Shown in pieces: positions 12,301 through 24,329 of a stretch of DNA of 64,000 nucleotides. The translations under genes were made by a program, and so were the position numbers. Below the pieces are notes generated by a model that was given only the letters and a program-made list of their open reading frames with translations, did not search any database and had not been told where the DNA came from. The first letter of the stretch is position 1, and the number at the start of each line of letters is the position of its first letter. The stretch is from Aphis gossypii (lineage: Eukaryota > Arthropoda > Insecta > Hemiptera > Aphididae): the NCBI RefSeq assembly GCF_020184175.1, contig NC_065533.1, positions 44,616,351 through 44,680,350 of the forward strand. Direction: 5' to 3'.

Positions 12301-15300
12301 GATGCTTAAAATATAATTTATGTTTCTTATCTTAAAAATTTCATAGCGGCCGATTCTTAAAAATAAAAAATAAAGTATTGTTATGCCTATTTCTGTTAAC
12401 TATATCTTAAATCTAAACACGCGATTTAACACAAAACAATATCAAAAAGAGCGAATTTCAATCTCAAACAATGCGTACACGGATTATTATATTAAATCAT
12501 AAAGGATTGAAATGTATTGTTTTCGAAATGTGGAGATAATATTATTATATAGCTAGGTACGTATAACGAATATCGACCATGGTCAGCGTACGAGACAGTT
12601 TTATCTAAAGTATTATTATTGTTTTACTGGTATTAATTGGAGATTAGAGGATGCGAGGCTACGTGGACATTGCTCACTCGAATAATTTCCATAACCGTAT
12701 AGTATTGTTTATAACACAATTTTCACGAAAAAGACAACATTAATACTCAAAATAATGATATAATATTATAGACATGATTAGGCGAATTTCTTTACATAAC
12801 CATATTTAATATTCATTTGTAAAAAAACACAAAAGTCACACTGTTATACATTTTTAAAATTAAGAATTACTAGAAAATAAGAAAATTAGTTTTTTCAAAA
12901 TTTTGTGTCAACAATTTTATTTTATTTTTTTGTTTTTTAATTATTAAGAAGGTTACTGTATACGGATTTTTTTTTATTTTTTCTAATTCCCCTTATCTAT
13001 CATTCACATTAAATTTATTACCACGAATCCCTATCGAAATTGATTATTTCTATTGCTCCAAGTAGTTACGAATTTATAGTTTGCAATATGCACGATTAAA
13101 AGAATAAATATGAAAAAGTCATAAACGTACTAGGTAACCCTATTTATGATAGGTATAAAAAAAACAGGTACTCGTTAAACTATTACATTTGTTGATCCGC
13201 TCAGCGTGTAAAATGGAAAGCATTTTTAAAACCTCACTTAATTTCTGACTACGGTTTTTATCGTACGAAAAAAAAACAGGACATCGATTAGGTAAGTGTA
13301 TGATACGTCGATATGGGCATCCTTAGGCGTTATTATATAGTATATTATTATAGGATTATAATACCTAATAATAATATTACAGCACACGTGAAGCGTATAA
13401 TAGGACTTGTCGGTCAATATATAATAACATTATGCGACGAATGATGATCGAACGGTATACTATATATACATATACAGCGTTTGTGTTTTTGTGTCGTGTA
13501 CTCATGTGTACCGAATACATCCAAACACATTATCTTAAATAGTTTTATGAGACTACGAGTATCTTCAAAATTATGTGTGCGTGTACAGAGCAATGTTTCG
13601 TTTTCCTGTTTTTTTCCCCGCCTTAGATTCAAGACAGAAACACGGTGCACCACTCTGGTCAAGGTATACAAGTACAAGGTACATACCGTACATAACCGTG
13701 TATTATAATAATATTGCTAAGATTTAAAGTGTATACGTGTAGATGTGTCGTTCATAATATTAAAATCGTGGTCAACTTTGAGATGAAGTGGGCGATTATC
13801 GGATCATGAGTAGGTACACTGATACTTTTGAAACCAATAATTATTATTATAAGTAAAATTATACCTATTTCATAATATGATCTACAATATATTTTAAAAG
13901 GTGAATGAAATTAAAAACCAAAGCTCATAGTATGGAAATAACATTCAATTGATTTTGATCGTCCAAATGAAAATAAGAATTTGAGATTTTGTTTAGGTTT
14001 ACGGTGAAAAAGTTTTTTTCTTATTCATAATTAGGGTTGACTGATTTTGAATTCCTCAAAGTCCTCCAAACTGGGACATTATATGACTTTTTATGATATG
14101 TTATATACTATTTTATTTAAATATTTATTAGCTAAAACAAATATATACCTATTAGTAGTTATTATTTACTAATTATTAGTAGTATTTTACAGATATTATA
14201 AAAGTTATTCAATATTTTAACAGGAAAGTGTAAATAATATATTTTTATTATTATTATTTTTTTTTTTTGTAAAATTCATTACAAGTTAAATCAAAATCTC
14301 AGTTTCTATTAATAATACTAAATAATACTAACTAAATTACAGGTCTGGACAACGGGACAAATAACAAACATATTCCTAATAAACTGCAAATATTTATATA
14401 ATTTAGCGAATATTGATATAATATTATAATATTATATTTATATAAATTATTTAAGATGTTAGATTTCATACTTTTTGAGAATTAAAGGAATAACATTTAT
14501 CATTATAAATTATCCACGTACTGCAGGTTTGTAATTATCAGAACAAACATAGATTGGTCAATTGTTTGTTACATAAAAATATTATTTTTTGTTTAGTAAA
14601 ACAATTTTTTGAAGTGAATATTATACAAAGATAAAGATTATCACAAAATTTTTAGTAATAGTTTTTTTTTTTTTTACATTTATTAGGTGTCCGATATAAC
14701 TATTGATTATATATAATATATATTATTTTTTATCTCTTAATTTGTCAGTGTGTTTATAATTTATATTGTTATGAGTTTTTAAGATTATTATTATTATTTT
14801 TTTTTTTAAATATTTAATATGATATGTTTGTTGTACTTATAGTACTTATATTTGTCCTAATATTTAAAAAAAAATCTTCAGAAATGCATGACACTACATT
14901 TAAATATATTTTACGTATATTTTGTTTATCTTCCGTATCTCTAAATATAATTATACTTTTTTTTTTATGTCAATGTTAGATATTTTTTTATACATTTGAG
15001 ATTTTATTTAATTTTATTTTGCTTGTATTTTTTATAACTTCTTTTACTTTTTATTTTTAATGATTTTATTTTTCACATTAATAACAAAATTGTTTATTTT
15101 TGTTTTCATTAAAATTTTAGATATTTACAAGTCAACTTTATTTTTCAAAGATGTCTGTGCACTATGCTATTACAATGAGTAATTGAATGTTACCAATTAT
15201 TATGACTATGAACTGTTGATAATACACTCTTGTGCATAGGTTTACTTCAAAATCTTGATTAGCACTCTAATTTATTGCATATTTTTTTTTTATAAATGTG

Positions 15301-16087
15301 AAGTGAGTAGTATATTGTTATTTCTTGTTTAATAACATGATTACATGAATTCTTAACTTAAAAATATACAAATGTAAGCAATTGAGACCGTTATATAAAA
15401 TTTGTGGTTTAAGATATACGAATACCTACATATTTTTAACGATATCATAATTCTTTGTCCTCTATACTATTTAATAAAATAACCTAAACAATTTGTTACC
15501 CGTTTTTTTTTTTAAATTTGAAGGTTCGATATTTGAAAAATATTTTAATAATAGTATATTCTGTTTAACTCTTAGGTTAAAAAGGAAACTTGGTGACCTA
15601 TTGATAGCATAAAAAGTAGTGGACTATATAGAAGTCTGTGCATATTTTTTTATTTTAGTGGTTATAACATTTTTAACAATATTTCAACTACTAATTTCCG
15701 TCGTTATAATATAACATCAAATGACCATCCTATAGTTATCGAATTATTGTGACGTATCACATATGGCTAATTAATATTCTACCATACTACGTAATTGATT
15801 TATCTATTATATAAATTACAACTCCCTATTAGGAAAAAAAAGGGGAAAAAACAACTTAATTTAATGAAATCTTATTATTTATAAGAACACTATTTTTTAC
15901 GTATTTTAATAGCGAAAAAATAAACTTAAATAATTACAATAGGTGTCTAAAGTAGTATACAAAAATGCATCTCTATATATTGTTTCCATTGTAACACTAT
16001 TATAACATAGTAAGTTGACGTTTGTTGTTTGTAACTGCAATGACATTTTATATTATATTTGATGGCGTATAATGCAGAAAAACATAA
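9351..16087. other. AT-rich non-coding DNA
   Basis: No supported gene. It contains a possible truncated hAT end (9922-9952), an AT dinucleotide tract (10165-10202) and T-rich blocks around 14260-15100. The stretch 13390-13700 is slightly CpG-richer and readable on both strands, without splice signals or a recognisable product. Confidence 0.5.
10165..10202. repeat. (AT)n microsatellite
   Basis: Nearly pure alternating A and T with a few interruptions. Confidence 0.85.
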
Positions 16088-16366
16088 ATCAATATAATAT
16101 GGGTAAACTCGTTAAGATTTCTCGATTGTCGTTTGTCACCCCTTAAAGTCTACCCACACGAATATCTTAGGCCTAACGAGACCGGTCAGGTCTATGTACC
16201 GAAAACCACATCTGATAGTATAATATTGTGCATGTGTCGCTCGTTAGATGAGCTCGTGCCATCGCAGTCGACGACAATTGTGACACTGTCGCAGATCGGC
16301 TGTGAAACGAATTTAATTTCATTAGCACCGCAACTCGCAATCCTCATGTTCAATGTATACGATTGA
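16088..16366 (+). other. Unassigned coding-like fragment
   Basis: Open on the plus strand from just after a TAA at 16085 to the TGA at 16364-16366, about 92 codons, with no ATG near the 5' end and no convincing upstream acceptor. Codon composition is balanced and unlike the AT-rich flanks (for example ...KVYPHEYLRPNETG...). The minus strand over 16192-16371 is also open for nearly 60 codons and reads as plausibly (...MRIASCGANEIKF...), so the coding strand cannot be decided by eye. It could be one exon of an unseen gene, a decayed transposon piece, or simply a CpG-rich element open on both strands. I recognise no domain. Confidence 0.25.
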
Positions 16367-16499
16367 CTTCACCAACCCATCACAGCTACTTGAATTTCAG
16401 ATATAGTTTAAACATTACCATAATACATCTATACGTCGTCGATGACGTCAGTCTGCAATCGAAACACACGGTGTGTATGTAATGTCATCAACGTGGCCT

Positions 16500-19400
16500 A
16501 ATAAATTATTGTAATTTTTACAATAGGGTGCTTTTTTTTAACCATATATTTTAAAAGCATCTCTTTGTAGTAGCGAAATTTGTGATACATAAAATGTGAA
16601 AAAAATCTGAAATTCCACGAAACAACATCAATATCGTATAATTTAGAGTATGTGTAAAAAATATTGTGGTTGAACTTTTTTTCATTGACATTGTGTAGGC
16701 TCGTGGATTATCCCTAAACTCTAAAGTGCTATATTATAAAATATACACATTGACTATTATATTATGACCATATAATTTTATAAAATCATAATTAATTATC
16801 ATTTTTTCTTATAAATTATATATAAACGTAATAAATGTACTGTTATTTACAAGTGTAGCTGCAGTAAACACTAAAAATACAAACTATGTTGTTACAAACT
16901 GTATTGCATTTATTAAAAACATACCTAAATATTTATTTCAAAATAAGCACATTCATTTTTGTTCTCTTCAAAATTGACAATAATTGTATATACATAGCTT
17001 GACTATACCTAACTGTCTTCCGTATCTCTTTCACTGCTGCACTACTGATTTTTGTTCAATAATTTTTATTTTGAAATTATTCTAATATAAATTACGCTAC
17101 CTATCCTTATTTATTGTCAGTAAGAATAACTCATTAGGAACTTTGTATTCGATACTCAAACATTTTTACTTTAATATTTTTTTTTTAATACATACATGGA
17201 TACATCGAAAAAATACTATTACCATCGATAATATTTAAAATATTTATAAATAATTTAAATAAAGACCTATAATATATAAATGTTATATAATTTCATAAAT
17301 TCGTGTATCCCTTAATGTATGCTTCAGTTTAATAACTCGCCACTGATGTGTTATTTTAATATATGTAATACAATACTGTACCATACACGGGAATGAAATC
17401 TTAAAACGATAATTAGAATATAGATTAAATAAATATTCCTTATTTTTTTATTATTCTATTTTGATACACGTGACTTCTTTTATTTTGGTGAATTTCAAGA
17501 GTGTTTTTCAATAATTTTATGTACATAATACCTATAGGTAATCTGTGCTAACACACAAGCAATATTTCTATTTTATCGTGATATTTACTGGATTATAGAA
17601 ACAGGTGTGGTACAGTTGTTCGATAAAGATAAGTTGATATATTTTAACTCTCGTAAGATATTGTTTTATATAAGGTAGTTTTATGTTTATATGGCTGTTG
17701 ACTGTTATAGTATCGTAATCGTGATCTACGTAATTCTAACGAACCTAACCTAGAATTACTATACTATCATAGAAGTCTGTGCTTAATTATTACTTATTAT
17801 TTTCAAATGTTTTTTATCGTTTTATAGGGGTTTGTTGATATTTTGATGATTTGTGTTTTTTTTTATTTAATTTAGCAATTTTTACATAATACTTAATATT
17901 TTTTCGATAAAAGTATGCATTAAATAATAGTACAATTATTTTATTTAAGTAATGTTTTTGGAAAAAAACTTTTTTAACTTAACGAATATTATACAATGTA
18001 AATAGAAATTATACATATATAAAAACAAATACATTAATCTTAATAAACTTTAATCCTTTGAACATAATAACCTATAGTATACACATTTTGCGTTTTAACT
18101 TTTGATATTTTAATTTATGATTTTCTTTTAGTATACAAATTATAGTTTATATTTTATAGCAGTTTGCATTCATCTGTATATAGTTTTTAACCACTTCAAT
18201 AGTTAATAGTTATGCTGTTTATAATGAAATTATTATAAAATGTTCGTATGGAAACTGCATAGAAATAAAATATATTGCATACTCTCAATAAATTCTATGG
18301 CAGAAAATGTCTACCTATATTTTAAAAAATGCGTTGTCGATTGTTTTGAATTATGGTGACAGTATAATATGAAAAATGAGATATTGTCATATTTTATTTA
18401 TCACGACAACATGGTACCCCTTTATGGACACTATTGTCTTCCAATGATTGTAAAACAGTTTTTATTGCAAATTTCATTTCGCAAAATTTTTTAAAATAAA
18501 AATAAAATTTACATACAAAATAAGCTATAAGACTATTAGGTATGTGAACATTACCAAAACAATCATTATTCTTGATTATATTTTTTTGGTATAAAATAAT
18601 GTTGTTAAAATATTATTTTAATCTTATTTTTACTAATTGAAACTGTATTTTCTAAATAAGTCATAAAAAATTGTGAAAATTTATGAATGATAATATTATT
18701 ATACTAATAGTGTTTGAAAAATACCAAACAAATGCAATTACTCGCTGAATAATATTGAATTTAACTTTTTTATATAGACATAAGAATATTCTGTGTATCA
18801 CGAACTTAAAAATAAACGTACCTATTCATAATTGTAAGAGTTTAGTATATTTGCTATAATAGCTGAATTTAATGATAAATCATTGTAAAGTTGTAAAGGT
18901 ATGGCATAATATTCTGAGCGAAATTGATCTGTAATCCTAATTTTTTTTTTTTTTTTAGAATATTTTATAATAATAGTTATATTTATTTATTTTTAAATTG
19001 AACTGATTTTTGCTAAAAACATCAAATATTTTTAAAGTAGCTATTATAATACGATTTCATTTATTATTATACACATGTGAGTAACTTAACTTTTAATTAA
19101 TAGATGATAATATTTAGCTATACATATTAAAAATGTTAGGAATCATGTTAAAATTTGAACTTGAAACGTCGATGGGAACAATAATAAATTGTTCCTTAAT
19201 CTTAATTTTAGGTATTTTTAAATTTAAAATTACTATTAGAATAACTTCTCGATTGTCGTATCATTATATTTTAAAGATTTTTTTATCACACATAATATAT
19301 TTTATTAACATTTATTAAATATAAAAAAAAAAATTAAATATTTTAATAATCTATGCCGAATAGCTTATAAAAAGTCAAAATATTTCTAAATATATACCAT

Positions 19401-20201
19401 GCACATCTCATAAAAACATTTGATTTCTAAAAGAAACCACATTTATTTATTTTTAAATTAAAACTAAATAAAAAAAATATTTTGTAAAATAGTGCTGTTT
19501 GTAGAATTATTCTCGTTTTTAAATGTTTTTATTTATATGTTTCCCCGATTAAGAACACTATGAAAATATTTTTACTTTGAACACACCACAGTATTAACTA
19601 AAACTTTTTGTTGCAATAAATAACTCTCAAATTTGAGACATGTTGATTGGAGCATTTTACTGTTTAAAAAGCTGATGAGAGATTACACTGATTATAGACA
19701 ATATTAATTTTAAAAAACCAACAAATTCGTCGACACGTTCAAAATCTAAAATTATAAGCAATTATGTAAGTATTTTGTTTAATCTAAAGATGTAATCAGT
19801 AAGATTAGGGATTTTGAGAAAGAGAAACATGTGTGTTTTATAATATGAGTCTTATTTATGTGAATCTAATGTTGATTTTTATAACCATAAATAACAAACT
19901 GACAATAATATTATCATGATGTTTACAATAATAACATTAAATACATTTAGTATAGGTACATATAAAGGAATTGTTTCACATATTTTCTTATTTCATCATA
20001 ATATTCGATTTAACAAAAAATATTGCATAATATTATCACCCTTAAGATGACCACGAAGAGTCAATATTTCGGTACCTAGTATTATAATTTATTGTAAGTA
20101 ACTGGCTAGTAAAATCAGTTCGTAGTGGCATGTATAATTTTTTGAGATTATTATGTAAACAAAAAAAAAACATTTCATTTTTAAAGTACATATGGTAATT
20201 G
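16500..20201. other. AT-rich non-coding DNA upstream of the four-exon gene
   Basis: No gene found. It contains the stem-loop at 17706-17767 and several poly-T tracts. The Inr-like TCAGTT near 20117 is a possible transcription start for the downstream gene, but no TATA box stands at the expected distance. Confidence 0.5.
17706..17767. repeat. Nested inverted repeat
   Basis: The inner arms GTAATTCTA (17730-17738) and TAGAATTAC (17751-17759) are perfect 9-bp complements with a 12-base loop. The outer arms ATAGTAT (17707-17713) and ATACTAT (17761-17767) also complement, leaving a larger internal bulge on the left side. This may be a relic of a palindromic element or a hairpin RNA. Confidence 0.5.
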
Positions 20202-20231
20202 TGAATACAAAGTGTTATCGACAAGAAAACA

Positions 20232-20408
20232 ATGTATGCGGATGACAGTGTAATGTGCTGTTTATTTCCCTCTCAATGTAACATGTATCCTCAAACGACG
20301 GGAGTTATATTTTGGGAAATCATGGAATATTTAAATATGATGATGGTCATAATCTCACCCATTTTCATAGCTTGGAGTATAGTGAAAATAGCGTTAAAGC
20401 TTTTAGAG
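20232..20408 (+). CDS. Coding exon 1 (residues 1-59)
   Basis: Starts MYADDSVMCCLF and ends ...KLLE at GAG, followed by the donor GTAAAATT. It encodes the cysteine-containing N-terminus and the only predicted membrane helix. The frame runs on into the intron to a stop at 20466, so an unspliced 78-residue product is formally possible. Confidence 0.75.
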
Positions 20409-23400
20409 GTAAAATTAGAATTAATATTGCCTTATATACCAAGTGATAGTCCTTTTTCACTAACTTAAAATATTATGTGATTGTCATTTTAATATTCTTC
20501 TGGTTTAATTTATTGAATATTCATGAAATCTTGCTTGTAATGTGTACCTATATTTGTATTTGTATTTTCTATAGAACTGTAATAAGTAATAACAATAATA
20601 ATAATCTATTTGTATACGCGTATTACCTATATTACACAATGGCTTAGGAAACAACGGTTAATGATATTTTATAGTCGACTAAAAGTGAAGTAATGAGTGA
20701 ATAATGCATGTTTACATTTAATAATGTAAATTATTGGTTCTGAAGTGTAGTAGGTATAGTGCATACTAATATGTACTTATCATATTATATATATATTTGA
20801 ATTCTAAAATGTTTAGTAAGCTGTCTTAGAAAATAAGGTTTCTTAAATATTATAATGATATCCGTGGATACAGCAGATATCAATCTTTCATTATTTTTAG
20901 TTTTATTAAATACTAATATATTATACCGAATTATTATAAATTATTAAAACTAATATAATATTGTAATATCAATAACATTTTAATACTATTAAAAATATTA
21001 GGCTTCGATACCTGAGATAAGATAATATTTAACAGTTAAAATGACGTTCAAAAGTTATTTACAGCATTGATTTTATTAAAAAAATCTAAGATATTTGATA
21101 TTTTGTCATGACCTCCATTCTAGAATACATTTTTTCATATAATGAATCCATTATATCACACTTCGAGAAGAACAAAAAAATTGATTATTTTTAGTATAAG
21201 TATTAAGTAGTCTGTAATAGTTTTTTGATTTTGAATCGCGTAAAATAATTCGTATTTATGTCTTATTTCCTAGTAGTAGGCTGTATCATTTAGATAATTT
21301 AAAAATACAATTCATTTTAGATTATAAATTAAACTCAATTTCAGAACAAGAAATGTAAATTAATTGAACACAATGTCGTCGAAAAAAAAAGTATAGATGA
21401 ACTTATATTAAAAAATCTTGACATCGCTAAATATAATTATGATGGAGATGGAGACAAAACTTGCTCGGATTCCGACTTATCAGTTCCTCTCAAACCTACT
21501 ATACAAAAATATAACAAACCATGCCTGCTTGATGATTCCAATGCTGATTCAAGTTTTTCTGAAATCATTAAAGATACATGTAGAAGAAGTTCCTGCAATT
21601 CATCTGACCAAGTAATTTTATTAATATTACATAATTACTAACCATATTTAATTCAATTAACGGTTAAAAAGATTATTTAAGTTTACTATTTTTATAAATA
21701 TTTATACCAGATTTTGGCTGTGTAAAAACTAAGTCACGATAAAACTTTTTAGAACTAATTGAGTCCCGAATTATTTTACGTACATACTAATGGGTGAAAC
21801 AAATTGAGTTCACCTTTACTTTTTACATCCGAAATACATCACAATTATTGCGGAACTTATAATATAGGTATTTCGTTTCTAACAATTTTCAATACTGTAT
21901 TTAAAAATACATTCAGACTTGGTTAACTTAAAATTAAGATAACAATTTGAGTTAACCAAGTTCGACTGTATTGATATATGGAATTATAGACATTTGTTGT
22001 ATTCTTTAAATCTGATTGTATTTTTAAGCAGTAAATTGGATTAATTTTTATATTTGATATAAAAATTAAAAAAAAAAAAAATATATATATTAGATAAAAT
22101 AAGAGAATTTAATAATTTAAAGTTAATGTAATTTATCTTTTATTTTTAATAGGTGAACTGAATGCTTATTCTTATTTTATTCTGCTATTATTAACCATAT
22201 GCCACCAACATTACTTATTCAACTTTCTTAGGTTGCAATTTATTTAAAAAATGTAAATATATTTTTATTCCAAAATTAAATGGTAATTAAATACAAAAAT
22301 TAATTTACAAGCTTTTATAATTTCACTTTTAATAGTTACTCAAGATACAATGTTTTGTTATCGTTGTTATTTAGAAATTGTTTGATTAATATGTTATATA
22401 CATGATTCATTTAGAAATAAATACATGTGAGCATTTTAAAATCAAAGTTACATCAACATTTTTCAGTATGGTAGATTAGATACAATGATGTGCCATCTCG
22501 AGGGTTTTTATACAGTTGGTGTAACAATCTGACTTATGTGTTGACACATTCATCACTTTATTAAAATTATTATTCGTAAATCTCAAAATCCCTGTTTTAG
22601 AATCTACCAGGGGTAGAAGATGAAAAATACTTTACGACCGATTATCATACCCACCAAATATAAAAAAAAAATGTGAGACAAATTAGCCCAGCCGTTCTCA
22701 AATTGATGAATAATTATATATTTTTTATACCATTTATATACACATACATATATATAAATATTTACTTTTTTAATTTGAAATAAATTTTTATTCAGTGCTT
22801 TCCTAGTAGCAGTGAAGAAACTGCTCAATTTGATCATCTATTTGATGAACACTATTATCTTCTTGTTGAAAAAAATGGTAAGTCCTCAAAGATCGTTCCA
22901 GAAAAAGAAATTATGCGAGAGATCCAAGAAACTACGAATTCCGACCAATTAAAAGATAAGGTAAACTTAAATATTGGGTGATATGCATACAATGTATATT
23001 TATTAGATTGGTAATTAATATAATTTGTACCAGTAATAAACACCAAGTCCTAGCTGAAAATTTAAATGTTATCAAGCGGACGATGAATATAAAATTTTGC
23101 ATTGTTGTATTATTAAACTGTAAAATAATATTATCCATCTCTTAATTTATCTTAAGTTCATATATTATAATAATAACGGACTCGGACATTTTGGAGTGAT
23201 GGTTTAGATAAATAGTAATTGACTTTAGTAGTTTAATGAATATCAATAGATAAAATAATTTTTATAATAACTTTTATTTCGAGCTATTAATACCTCTTAA
23301 TAAAACCAAGTATGTTGCGGTTATAATCCTCTATAATTTATATTATAAAAATTCTTTTGTCGACATCAATATGTTTTCTTTTCCGGAAGTCCATCTTATA

Positions 23401-24271
23401 CTTGTTGATAAAATGTATCACGTCTTGTCTGAACCTTTCTTAAGTTAGTAATAAAGGTGTAGTTACTTGCACCAAATTGACCTTAATACAACATATATTG
23501 TGTAATTTATACCAATTTTTTTTTTTTTTTTAGTGCACCGTAACTGCACATACAGCATGGTCATTTTATAATATTTTATCAGCTTTAACACTGATTTTGG
23601 CTACCTGCACTGGTGCAAATTTTATATTTTATTTAAGTGTGAATTAAAAACTTCTGGTAATAAATGTTCACAATTCTGGATGTGTTACATCCATTTGTAG
23701 TTAGTCGTATTGGCTGTTTCAGCTTACTTATTTGTTCTGCCTTCTTTATTTTATACCCATTCAATAATACAGGTGAAAAACGGGCAGACCATTGCCGATT
23801 TATCATAATTTTACCAACATAGAATTTGTCAAACCAATCTAAAAAAGCAACCCCTTGAGGGTATCTGTTCAGTTAGTGCCTGTATTGTTGTGTATAAATC
23901 GTAAATTTTAAATTTTATTTTTTTGCCATTTTTTTAACGACAATGTTAAAACCATTTTTTTAGAAAAATCAGTATCATTTTTGTACAATTTAATTCACAC
24001 ATTTTCAACCTTAAGTTTGAATTCCAAGATGGCAAAGATACGATTTCCTAGATTTTAATATTACATTGGATACAATTATACATTTAATTCGTAACATAAT
24101 TAATAAATTAAATTAGAAATTAATACATGGTTTTCAAGCGTTTTTCAAACTTTATTTTGATGTTAAGCTAATTTAATGTTACGATCTATGTTTTTACAGT
24201 TGCCAATCATGGACTCAGGTTCAAACAACCACCAGAAGTGTCAGAATATACTTGTCGATATTCAATCTTAA
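20232..24271 (+). CDS. Four-exon gene, single-pass membrane protein, family unknown
   Basis: Joining 20232-20408, 21345-21611, 22796-22960 and 24200-24271 gives an uninterrupted 226-residue protein. Every intron is phase 0, begins GTAAxx/GTAATT and ends in a T-rich tract plus CAG. The ATG has A at -3 and an in-frame TGA thirty bases upstream (20202-20204). Residues 1-33 hold Cys9, Cys10 and Cys16. Residues 34-51 form a hydrophobic segment followed by Lys52, 56, 61, 62 and 64, which predicts N-terminus outside and tail in the cytoplasm. The tail is polar, with an acidic Asp/Ser patch near 92-103, further cysteines (99, 119, 138, 143, 149, 217) and a charged stretch near 175-203. No cleavable signal peptide or known domain is evident; the DxDxD patch lacks the glycine expected of an EF-hand. 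An AATAAA signal follows the stop. Existence of the gene is well supported by concordant splice sites and phase; function is unknown. Confidence 0.75.
21345..21611 (+). CDS. Coding exon 2 (residues 60-148)
   Basis: Preceded by the acceptor ACTCAATTTCAG and followed by GTAATTTT. 89 complete codons without a stop in a very AT-rich setting. Begins NKKCKLIEH and ends CNSSDQ. Rich in Asp, Ser and Lys, with Cys63, 99, 119, 138 and 143. Confidence 0.78.
21914..21968. mobile_element. Tigger/pogo-like short inverted repeat in intron 2
   Basis: The left arm CAGACTTGGTTAACTTAAA and the right arm, reverse complement CAGTCGAACTTGGTTAACTC, match over ACTTGGTTAACT, leaving a short central loop. The CAGTCGAAC...TAACTC end resembles termini of Tigger/pogo-type Tc1-mariner elements, which duplicate TA; TA follows the right end, while TT precedes the left. 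At 55 bp it would be an extremely reduced or internally deleted copy. Confidence 0.5.
22796..22960 (+). CDS. Coding exon 3 (residues 149-203)
   Basis: Acceptor TTTTTATTCAG and donor AAG/GTAAAC. 55 codons, beginning CFPSSSEE and ending DQLKDK, acidic and lysine-rich. A second, nearly ideal donor lies inside it at 22878. Confidence 0.75.
22872..22884 (+). promoter_or_regulatory. Internal alternative 5' splice site in exon 3
   Basis: AATG/GTAAGT matches the donor consensus better than the distal GTAAAC. Use of it would end the exon at 22877 in phase 1 and shift exon 4 into a different open frame that stops at 24289-24291, giving a tail beginning NVANHGLRF. Confidence 0.4.
23633..23872 (-). pseudogene. 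MULE-like transposase fragment in intron 3 (antisense)
   Basis: Reading the minus strand from 23872 gives 79 codons without a stop, ending at TAA (23633-23635), beginning LNRYPQGVAFLDWFDKFYVG and containing RFSPVLLNGY. In MULE transposases the C-terminal part has an L-D-Y/W-F-E/D-x-x-Y-I/V-G motif followed by an R/P-F-P-x-x-L-W-N-x-Y motif, which this resembles. No start codon, DDE catalytic region or terminal repeat is seen, and the sequence on either side is AT-rich. It lies opposite to the host gene, inside its third intron. The family call is from memory of motifs; an unrelated host exon cannot be excluded. Confidence 0.4.
24200..24271 (+). CDS. Coding exon 4 (residues 204-226 and stop)
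   Basis: Acceptor GTTTTTACAG. The primary frame reads LPIMDSGSNN... to TAA at 24269-24271. The exon continues as 3' untranslated sequence to the polyadenylation signal. Confidence 0.65.
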   Translation: MPIMDSGSNNHQKCQNILVDIQS

Positions 24272-24298
24272 TCTTAATACTTTCAAAATGAAGACATT

Positions 24299-24304
24299 AA
24301 TAAA
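24299..24304 (+). terminator. AATAAA polyadenylation signal
   Basis: Canonical hexamer 28 bases after the primary stop codon. Cleavage would be expected roughly 10-30 bases downstream, so the 3' untranslated region would be short. Confidence 0.5.
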
Positions 24305-24329
24305 TTTGTTCGATGTTTTATAAACAAAT

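Noticed and set aside
23536..23664. Possible alternative 3' exon after a poly-T/TAG acceptor, beginning CTVTAHTAWSFYNIL, with AATAAA downstream
   Set aside because: It abuts the antisense MULE-like fragment, the poly-T tract may be repeat-derived, and I could not fix where the frame ends.
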